64,000 bases of DNA from Fistulifera solaris. Taxonomy: Eukaryota > Bacillariophyta > Bacillariophyceae > Naviculales > Stauroneidaceae. Under the pieces are notes generated by a model that saw only the letters and a list, made by a program, of their open reading frames with translations, was not told the origin of the DNA and did not search any database. Positions within the stretch are counted from its first letter, which is position 1; each line of letters begins with the position of its first letter. The DNA lies in the NCBI GenBank assembly GCA_030295235.1, contig AP026128.1:434001-498000 (forward strand), given 5' to 3'. Below are positions 56,856-64,000 of this stretch, piece by piece. The translations under genes were made by a program, and so were the position numbers.

Positions 56856-57630
56856 TGCAGTAAAAATCGATATCAATACCGCGGTCACTTGACTTAGTGA
56901 TCCTTCCTCAACAGGTGTCACCCGCAAATCCTCTTTCCATTCGATCTATTGTTTTTACCAAATAAAATCAGTTATCACATTAAAGACCTTGAGCTTGTCT
57001 AGCTAGACTACTGGTAAGCATTTGTTTCGTTTACCTTTCACTTCGACGAGATCGCGCGTGTTCCGATCGCGTCGTGCATTCATCGCGAACGTTTGCACGA
57101 AGGATCGAGATCAAGATGAATGCATTCGGTACCCCGTAACCTTATTGGTTCAATGAATTCGCCTTCAGACATTATATAATGTGTCTTACCGGCTAAAAGG
57201 ACGATCTTTACATTGGGGAAGGTACCGGTATAATAGGATGTCCGCAACGCGTGATGAAAATGGACTGTAGGCCAAGAAGTGGGAATCCTAAAACATGGCT
57301 GGTTCATCATTGCAAAAACTGTGACCCGTTCGTACTAAATACTATCAGCGTCCATAAGCTAGGAATTTCGCCAGGACAAGAAATGTCTCCTTTTTCCTGT
57401 CTGGGCGTGAAATGAGGCATTTGCCATCGAGTAAGTCTACGACCTGCATTGTGTAGTGAATGGGCGGATGGCGGAGGAGTTGAGTGAAATAAAGGAAAAA
57501 TACGTCGCGTTGCAGGGGATAGAGCATTATCAGACCTTCAGCTAGCGCCACGAAATCAATCATTCATTCCATAATCAACGCCGTCTTCGAGTTCCAGGTC
57601 AATATCATAGCCATACAAAGCCCAGCGAGC
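56856..57630. other. Region upstream of the MFS gene with possible small ORFs
   Basis: Two minus-strand frames start with ATG: 57563-57345 (72 residues) and 57310-57080 (76 residues, containing TSYYTGTFPNVKIVLLAGKTHY). Given the frame-break pattern in this window, they could be one ~160-residue gene with a shift, but I recognise no family. The remainder is promoter-like. Confidence 0.3.
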
Positions 57631-58353
57631 ATGGGTGCACCCGGCAAAAAAGTCCGATTCCCTGAGGATGATCAATTAGTAATACTGTTGAAAGAGGTGG
57701 AGAATCGAGAGGACTGGACTGAATCTGAGAGAGAAGCACTCTTTTTTAGTAAGCAGGACTACGCAAACAGTCGACGGTCAACAAAACTCGTCACTCTTCA
57801 CAGTGAGAAAAAAGGATACAGCATTCATTTGAAAGACGCTTTTTCGGAGAAATCAGAAGATGCCCAAGAACACCTAAATCAATGGTGTCTTCACGGCCAC
57901 GAGCACCGCGGATTAGAACGGTTAACATGTAAATCGCATGGCGAGCACAGGCACGAAGAGCAATTTCGCGCGGTCATGGCTGTTTTACAAACGCAAGATG
58001 AATTGTTAACCAAAGGCAAGGATGTTGACCCGCAAAAGCTACGCAAAGTCTCCTATAAAGCGACAAGAGCTGCTCGACACTTTGCACGTATGATAGCAAA
58101 AGCTGACATGTATGCTGTTGAGAACGAAGCGCTCGTGGAACTCGACGACGAGTCAATGACAACAACAACTGTGACATCCGCGTCCTCGGTAGTAGTCACA
58201 GATGATGAAATATCGCTCCCGCGCATCGATCCTTTACGAGATTCAATGCACGGACAAGGACAAGGGAAACGATTCTACCGTTTTAACTTCATGAACCGAA
58301 CACGGAACAAGAGAAAAGAGGCAGTTCCGGTGTCCCCTCACAAAGACAGGTAG
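57631..58353 (+). CDS. Uncharacterised protein, paralogue of the gene at 59825 (RGLE family)
   Basis: 240 residues. Shared features with the downstream gene, in order: a VRFPEDD start motif, WTESEREALFFSKQDYANSR, GHEHRGLERLTCK, EEQFRAVMAVLQTQ, DPQKLRKVSYKATRAARHFA and a terminal DMYAVENEALVE helix. The shared pattern is V-x-F, E-x-x-x-(L/I)-x-x-x-x-x-D-Y, RGLE and DP-x-K-L-R. Families of this shape are abundant in diatom genomes and lack an assigned function (from general knowledge). A polar tail carries Thr and Ser runs. No signal peptide or membrane segment, so a cytosolic or nuclear location is likely. Confidence 0.65.
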   Translation: MGAPGKKVRFPEDDQLVILLKEVENREDWTESEREALFFSKQDYANSRRSTKLVTLHSEKKGYSIHLKDAFSEKSEDAQEHLNQWCLHGHEHRGLERLTCKSHGEHRHEEQFRAVMAVLQTQDELLTKGKDVDPQKLRKVSYKATRAARHFARMIAKADMYAVENEALVELDDESMTTTTVTSASSVVVTDDEISLPRIDPLRDSMHGQGQGKRFYRFNFMNRTRNKRKEAVPVSPHKDR

Positions 58354-59824
58354 TGCTATACGCAATCGCATGTTATTGCTGACAAAGCTCATTTTTCGTT
58401 TGTGGCAGCATGTACAAACACTTGAGCGACGAAAGGCGAAGAATATTTAGTTCATAAATATATGATATGGTATAATAATAGGTTACGAATCAAACATAAC
58501 AACAAGTATTTATCCGTTACACTGAAAGAAGTCGCAAAAAACCGATGGCCATCCCACTATGCGGAACGGGCAACCAGCAGAAGCCTGCAATTTAAGGATG
58601 CATAAGTACTTGGTAAACCCATTTACTTATGAAGGATGGGCCATATTGATATATAGTAATAAGCGTAAACATAATATTTGTTAGGGAGAAGGAAGCATGC
58701 ATTCTTTCCCCGTAAGTATGCAACCGATTTTTTCGTCGTCTTTCCGTTCGTTAATCAGCACTGATTAGAAACGCTTGTCGATTTGATGTCGTGTAGGAAT
58801 CCATTCAATTGTTTCTGCGCCGCAAAAGGCTGGGTTGCTTCACAGACCGACTACACAGGAGTGAATAGTCGTTCAATTTTTTAGGTTAACATTTTTGATC
58901 CCCCTTTCTCTCGCGCTGAGTTGCATTGATAACTTTCAAATACGTTGCCAGGAATCGACGAGTGGGAGAGGAGTTATCTCACGCGCTACATCAACTTACG
59001 ACACCACGAACGGAGTATTTCGTTGTTAAAAACTAGTTCTTTTCGAGTCGGTGGCGCGTAAGGAAAATGCTATCATACCCCTTTAAAGTCTCAACTCCGT
59101 TATCGACTCTCTTTTTTTGCTAAGGAGAAAACTTTTCTTTCATCACTGGGCATTACTACGTATTCTATTTTGGCGATTGCAAAGGAAACATCTTGCCTCG
59201 AGCCAATGAAAATCTGCGCTTTCGGCATTCTCATTGTCGTCGTCCAATCCTTTCCTTTTTTGCACCTCGTCCACGGTTTCACGGCGTTTTTTGTCACGGG
59301 GGGAAGATTTGAAGTACTCAATGTTGTATAGCACATAGTTTTCGCATCTGCTGTTCGGTTGCTACTGTGGCCAGAGTGTACCCTAACTTCTGTTTCTGGT
59401 TCTGCGAACCAAGATCTTGTGTACCGAACTTCAGTTCCGGTCTAACTAGTATCCTTTAAAAAGTAGACTCACGAGCCACATCATTTCCTCCGTTTTTGTC
59501 CTTGAAACGGACGATCGAACACGTAGCACGGCCCACGCGAGTCTCGTTCCATTATTCCGTTCGGTTCCACTTGTACTACGTGATCTTATACTGAAATGGA
59601 ATTGGAGGTACGCCGCCTGCACGCAACAACAGGACGACTTGCGGCGCAGTTTTTTTTTAACAAGTGCAAGTCCTCTTTCCACAGAACGCAACGCGGAGAA
59701 GACGTTTATTTCTTGAAAACAAGAAGCGCAGTGAATCTATTTCTTACTTTTAGCACATGCTCAATCGACAATAGGTTGGATACATTAAATTTGCAGGCAA
59801 TCGGTGACTCTATTTACGTGAAGA
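58354..59824. other. Long intergenic region between the two RGLE paralogues
   Basis: About 1.5 kb without a convincing coding frame or repeat. Open frames near 59100-59340 and 59446-59950 have no family-like sequence. A pyrimidine-rich segment near 59740-59800 ends in TTGCAG just before the downstream ATG, so a 5' UTR intron is possible. Confidence 0.35.
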
Positions 59825-61663
59825 ATGTCGTTGGGTCTCCTTGCGAAAGATTCCATTCAGGACTTCACGTTGCTGCTGAAGGAGAAAGACGATACAGATT
59901 CAAACTGCGAAGATGGAACGACCCCTTTACATTCTTCCGATCTTGATGATTCAGTCGAGCATTTAGTTCCTACGGATCTTTCAACGGATGAGGGAGATTG
60001 CGAAATAGACACAACGAATGCATGTTCAGCAGCCCTCGAAGAAGGCTGCGAAACGGCAAGAACAGCTGCCGCGAATCCCCAACAGGCAAACGACGACAGC
60101 CGATCCGACTCTTCTAACAATACCCAGTACGCCGGTTTTGAGGCAGCATATCACTTCGATAGTCAGAATGATTCGAGCAAACTGGATTATTACCCGGAGA
60201 CTACGTTTTCAGTGCAGCAACACAATGCATTCTTCCCGAACTTGATACGCTGCCTTTTTCCTTGGGTGTTTCGAGAAAGTGAACACGAGGTGAAAGACTC
60301 AATTAAACCTAGAGAAGAAAATGGCGAATATGAAGTGAAGACAGATGATCAGGACTGTAAGAAGTCACAGGCAAACGGTTCACCGTTGAAGAAAGGAAAA
60401 ACAGAAGACGATGAACAATCTGCGAATAGTGACGCGCTAGGAGAGAAACTTTCTCGGAAAGACCGACAGGCTGTCCTTGCTCGCTTAGGTCTGGCTGAAC
60501 CAGGCACTGAAGCTAAGATTCTGAAAGAGAAGAAAGGGCTTTTGAATGGTATACCCACGTACGATACGTCTCCACTTGCATCCATTGAAGACTCACCAGA
60601 TTCATCAGAGAACAATGGAATTAAGGGTATTTTGAAACGCGCCTCTACGAAAGATTTATCTAATGCAAAGAAGATAGATACGGATGCTTCCAGCATCACA
60701 AGCAAGAATACAGCAAAAAGGCGGAGTCTCTTCCCTCAGTACGATACCACCCGTAAGGAAGGCAAAAAGCCCCCCGTTACATTTGCACCGATGGCACGTG
60801 TCGTTACCGTGAAATCCAAGAATGAGATGACACAAGAAGAGAAGGCGGACATTTGGTGGCAAAAGAGTGATTACGAAAATTTTAGAAAAACGGGGCGCAT
60901 GATCACCAAAGCCATTATGGAAGGCGGGAGCCAAATTTGGCTGTCTAATCAGTACCCCAAGGGTTCGTCTGCCATTGATTCCGGAGACACTCTCGGACAA
61001 GAAGGAGACAAGTGGTGGCACAAGTTTGGTCATTCAAGAAGAGGTCTTGAGCACGTTGTATCGCAGCAAGAAGGAAGAGAGCGTCAAATCAATGTCAGAA
61101 ACGCGATTCGAGCTGTTGTTGAAGAACACGCCCGCCAAAAAGCATACAAACGAGAAGATCCCGAGAAATTGCGAATAGTAGCGCTCAACCTGACATCCTG
61201 GGCGCGTGATCTGGCACTGGCCGCTGGATCGTCAGACGCTGATGCAGTCTCATCGTCCTTCTCTGCCGACCGAAAATCGCGTGAATTTTACTTATTGAAA
61301 ATGACGCGCGACAAGCAAAAGCCAATCGGCAGCATACCTGTTTTCATGCAGCCTCATCACCCTGGTTCGCCTCCTCCAAATGCAGTGGTGTGTGCGTTGT
61401 CGGACGCTCGGCAACAGCAGCGTCTTGACGCAAATACATCAGCTCAGTTACGGTTTCGTCAGCAAAGACGTGTACCATCGCTACCAACGTCAGAGGAGAA
61501 AGAGTCTACGGAACCCGTAAAAGAGCAAGGCCCATCCCAAAAAGGCGAAAGTCTAGCTCATCGCGCAGCGGGATTCTTAGTAAACGGCGAGAAAGTAGAT
61601 GCGTCGGGTGTTCTTGCTGGAATGGGTGTCCTGTCGAAAGAGCCTACTGCTGTGGCGACTTAA
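59825..61663 (+). CDS. Uncharacterised protein, larger paralogue of the gene at 57631 (RGLE family)
   Basis: 612 residues from the ATG at 59825, without introns. The first ~300 residues are acidic and disordered, with LARLGLAEPGTEAKILKEKKG near residue 218. The shared domain (about 335-500) has PVTFAPMARVVTVKS, TQEEKADIWWQKSDYENFRKTGR, HSRRGLEHVVSQQEGRERQ, VRNAIRAVVEEHARQKAYKREDPEKL and a closing helix. It matches the smaller paralogue segment by segment, plus an insert between the DY and RGLE blocks. The tail is Ser/Pro-rich. Function unknown; the pair looks like an old tandem duplication with divergent ends. Confidence 0.75.
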   Translation: MSLGLLAKDSIQDFTLLLKEKDDTDSNCEDGTTPLHSSDLDDSVEHLVPTDLSTDEGDCEIDTTNACSAALEEGCETARTAAANPQQANDDSRSDSSNNTQYAGFEAAYHFDSQNDSSKLDYYPETTFSVQQHNAFFPNLIRCLFPWVFRESEHEVKDSIKPREENGEYEVKTDDQDCKKSQANGSPLKKGKTEDDEQSANSDALGEKLSRKDRQAVLARLGLAEPGTEAKILKEKKGLLNGIPTYDTSPLASIEDSPDSSENNGIKGILKRASTKDLSNAKKIDTDASSITSKNTAKRRSLFPQYDTTRKEGKKPPVTFAPMARVVTVKSKNEMTQEEKADIWWQKSDYENFRKTGRMITKAIMEGGSQIWLSNQYPKGSSAIDSGDTLGQEGDKWWHKFGHSRRGLEHVVSQQEGRERQINVRNAIRAVVEEHARQKAYKREDPEKLRIVALNLTSWARDLALAAGSSDADAVSSSFSADRKSREFYLLKMTRDKQKPIGSIPVFMQPHHPGSPPPNAVVCALSDARQQQRLDANTSAQLRFRQQRRVPSLPTSEEKESTEPVKEQGPSQKGESLAHRAAGFLVNGEKVDASGVLAGMGVLSKEPTAVAT

Positions 61664-61928
61664 TCACCTAAAGACTTCTCACTCTCTCTGACTTCTAGGA
61701 ATGAAGCCCAGGGTCTGTTTAGCCATTGAAAGAGACAAAAAATAGATACGGAGTAGTTATTATCGTTCACCCACCGCTGAGAACTTCGCATAGCGCCCGC
61801 TACTAAAATGGAAACGCCAGTAGCTGCTTGAACATCTAAAAAAATATAAATAGCTATGTGTTATCTATCACCCACACTACTATCTCTAACGTACCAATAA
61901 TGTTAAAATGGCGTGATGGCGACTATAA

Positions 61929-62653
61929 CTAGTCATCTCGGAGATACACGCTGACGAATTTCTCGCCATCCGGACCAACCGCCTCCTCAATCCAAAAGTT
62001 CCCGTCAAAATAAGCTGATTGTACACAATTTGACCTTCCTTGAAGCAACCCGAAGAAAGAAACACCGACGTTCTTGAAACCGAATACATCGGTGGTAATC
62101 TTGTCATAAACAAACGTAATAACCCCTCGTGCGTCCCCGGTCCACTTGCTTTGAGCCGTTATCGCATCCAAACCGAACGTTTTTTCGCTGAAACGAAGTG
62201 AATAGTTCATATCGGATTCGTCCACAAAGTGCAAATACACAGTCGCATCGTTCGGAAGAGCCCCCAGCGTGACGGCTTCCGTGCTGAACACGAGTCGCCA
62301 CGAAGATCCCGGTAGTTGCGCCGCTACACTCGACAGTGCTATCGGTGAGGGTCGCTTGGCAACAATCTGGCGAGCGTAATTAACAAAGGCGGCTCGGGTG
62401 ATAGGATCCAACTCTTTGGAACTAATTCCCTTGGCTTTCATAGCATTCAATTGAGCACGCAATTCTTGCAACTCGAATTCGCAACTATCCTTAGATGACT
62501 CTTTTGAGCTGCCAGATTTGTAGGATACGGGGATTGATGAAACCATCTTGTTGAGGATGGCGCCATGGGAAAACCAGAATTAGCGTAAAGGAAGCCCGAG
62601 GCCGCCATGTTCATAGAAAAGATCGCAAGGAGTCGGATGAAGCTAGTTCTCAT
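61929..62653 (-). CDS. Plastid-targeted lipocalin/fibrillin-like protein, with one frame break
   Basis: 241 residues if one base is added near 62559-62560 (minus-strand GCGCCATCC). The N-terminus from ATG 62653 (MRTSFIRLLAIFSMNMAASGFLYAN) is a plastid-type signal with an ASGF site. The core has GSSWRLVFSTEAVTLGALP, an alternation of beta-type strands (NDATVYLHFVDES, RGVITFVYDKIT) and a closing FVSVYLRDD. This suggests the beta-barrel of plastid lipid-associated (PAP/fibrillin) proteins, which coat plastoglobules. The fibrillin match is loose, and another lipocalin-like or unknown plastid protein is possible. The frame break lies between signal and mature part. Confidence 0.5.
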
Positions 62654-63338
62654 GTTGCTCCGTCAATTCGTAGTAAATGTATGTTTTATGACGCAGGCAG
62701 CAGCCGCACTTTGCGATTGGCGTCTCTGAGGTGGGTAATACGGTGGCACAGAAACAGCGTGTGCAACATTTGCTGCTCATGTCGACGCCGTAATTGAATG
62801 AAAATGAAACATTTGCGATGAGTGTATCTTGCGTCTTGCGTCGTAAAAACGTGGTCTTATAATCGTGACCTGTTCATGACTAAAATCAGTCAAGCGTCAA
62901 AAAAAGTAATCTACATTTTGAGACTATAGTCCACTTCGAACTACACGCTTATGAATACATTTCGACATCGATAATCAAGTTGTGCATTGCAAAATGATGT
63001 AAATCAGAGGTAAATCTTGCAGCCTCCTCGAGAAAACAAGGCGAAATGATTACCATCGTGTACCAGGTATGTGAGAAGAACTTCTCCCTGATGAGGACTC
63101 ATGACTAAGATAGATCCAGTCTTGAAGAAGTGTCTTTTTGAACAAAAAACTAGGAAGGGTCGGAAGGGTACGATTCAGTGCGCCTTTCGACGATAAACAC
63201 CGATTTGTGTTTTGCCAGTTGACCTAGCGGAGTTGACACTCCATCAAGACGAGTATTAGATAATAACTTCCGACCAACATCCCGTATTGTTTATATCTCT
63301 ATTTATATCATGTATGTTTCGTGCGAGTGAGGATTGTT
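62654..63338. other. Intergenic region upstream of the fibrillin-like gene
   Basis: Contains promoter sequence and the 3' flank of the BCKDH E2 gene. A weak match to the dispersed element lies near 62875-62945 (GTTCATGACTAAAATCAGTCAAG ... GACTATAGTCC). No gene is seen. Confidence 0.35.
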
Positions 63339-64000
63339 TCATTTCATGTGAACCATCATTTCAAAGGGATTGCTGAGTAATTCCTGCACTCGTACGTGAA
63401 ATCGCGCAAGCTGGGCCCCATCCACATATCGGTGATCAGCAGTCCACGTTATCGGTAAGATACTCGATGCAATTACTTCATCGTTCCTTCCGAATCGCGG
63501 GAGCCGTTGCAAGCGTCCTATAGCTCCCATGGCTAGTTGTGGCGGGACCAGTACGGGCTGCAAGGACAGACCGGCTCCTAGGGCACCAATATTTGACAAT
63601 GTAAACGTAGGACGTGTCGAGTCAAGTGCAATCTCATTACGGTTTTCTTTTAGCGAATCCAGTTTTTCTTGAATCTCGGCAATGGACATCGTGGCACAGT
63701 CTCCTAACACGGGAACGACAAGTCCTCTTGCCGTATCCATTGCAACTCCGATTTGATGTTGCGATTGCATGCGAATGGAACTTTCCGTATTCTTAGCAGC
63801 GTTCAAAACCGGAAAGTCCTTCAACGCTATACTGCACGCCTTGACAATAAAGGCCAGCAAACTAAGGTTCTTCGACATTGCTGAGTTAATTTCTTTCCGC
63901 ATCGCTAGCAGCTGTGTAACATCGATTTCGTCTCCCAGGCACATGTGAGGAATTTCCAGTGATTGCGTCATGGCTTTTGCCATTGCCCGTGTATAGCCCC
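63339..64000 (-). CDS. DBT: Branched-chain alpha-keto acid dehydrogenase E2 subunit (dihydrolipoyl acyltransferase), C-terminal part
   Basis: The 5' part lies beyond the window; the visible frame runs from 64000 to the stop at 63339. It is the catalytic domain of a 2-oxo acid dehydrogenase E2. AMAKAMTQSLEIPHMCLGDEIDVTQL matches the BCKDH E2 (DBT) start of this domain more closely than pyruvate or oxoglutarate E2. Then come LPITWTADHRYVDGAQLARF with the catalytic His/Asp in DHRYVDG, TFTLSNIGALGAG and FPVLNAAKNTE. It transfers branched-chain acyl groups from lipoyl-lysine to CoA, in valine/leucine/isoleucine breakdown, usually in mitochondria. Confidence 0.9.
   Translation of the reverse strand, partial: GYTRAMAKAMTQSLEIPHMCLGDEIDVTQLLAMRKEINSAMSKNLSLLAFIVKACSIALKDFPVLNAAKNTESSIRMQSQHQIGVAMDTARGLVVPVLGDCATMSIAEIQEKLDSLKENRNEIALDSTRPTFTLSNIGALGAGLSLQPVLVPPQLAMGAIGRLQRLPRFGRNDEVIASSILPITWTADHRYVDGAQLARFHVRVQELLSNPFEMMVHMK

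Noticed and set aside
59100-59336. Minus-strand small frame in the long gap between RGLE paralogues
   Set aside because: No family-like sequence and no start or splice context.
1-64000. tRNA, rRNA or snRNA genes
   Set aside because: I found no cloverleaf with intact T-arm (GGTTCGAATCC type) or rRNA stretch by eye. A tRNAscan/Infernal run would be decisive; small RNAs may have escaped notice.

Overview
This window is nuclear DNA from a photosynthetic stramenopile, most likely a pennate diatom and probably Phaeodactylum tricornutum or a close relative. The evidence is a fucoxanthin/chlorophyll light-harvesting protein and four other plastid-type precursors whose signal peptides end in an ASAFAP-like Phe motif, small GT-AG introns (about 60-250 nt), dense genes on both strands, and a diatom-type secreted protein rich in Ser-Asp-Pro. 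The species name is inference.

Layout. 0-14 kb: C-terminus of a PLP-dependent enzyme, an OSCA/TMEM63-like channel, an acidic Ser-rich protein, and the 8.7 kb gene for the processome component UTP20 (minus strand). 14-24 kb: centromeric histone H3, a SIRT2-like sirtuin, an HDDC2-like HD hydrolase, a plastid-type CLC channel, a Ty1/copia gag remnant, and the splicing factor PRP19. 24-31 kb: a rhomboid protease and a myosin diverging from a promoter filled by a palindromic minisatellite, then a secreted protein. 31-40 kb: a ~2,990-residue DmX/Rabconnectin-3 (Rav1) homologue. 40-50 kb: adenylosuccinate synthetase, a 1.7 kb higher-order satellite, an Lhcr-type antenna protein, ribosomal protein uS3, a double-domain CP12 and a plastid UVR-motif protein. 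51-64 kb: a SHAQKYF Myb factor, a Spinster-like MFS transporter, two paralogues of an uncharacterised family, a plastid-targeted fibrillin-like protein and the BCKDH E2 subunit. The genes do not form one pathway.

Two points affect interpretation. (1) About twenty single-base frame breaks, nearly all at homopolymer runs, cut conserved and mostly essential genes (UTP20, PRP19, PurA, DmX, MFS, Myb). Adding or removing one base at each returns family-like sequence and a whole number of codons, so I treat these genes as intact and the breaks as probable sequence errors. (2) The most novel protein is the DmX homologue. Around the expected WD40/Rav1 core it carries a PDZ domain, six full 26-residue SIFDDF repeats plus a degenerate seventh, an SH2-like domain and a C2-like domain. 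In the noncoding DNA, a ~60-70 bp element recurs mostly in pairs 220-360 bp apart, and two satellite arrays 17 kb apart share one palindromic core.
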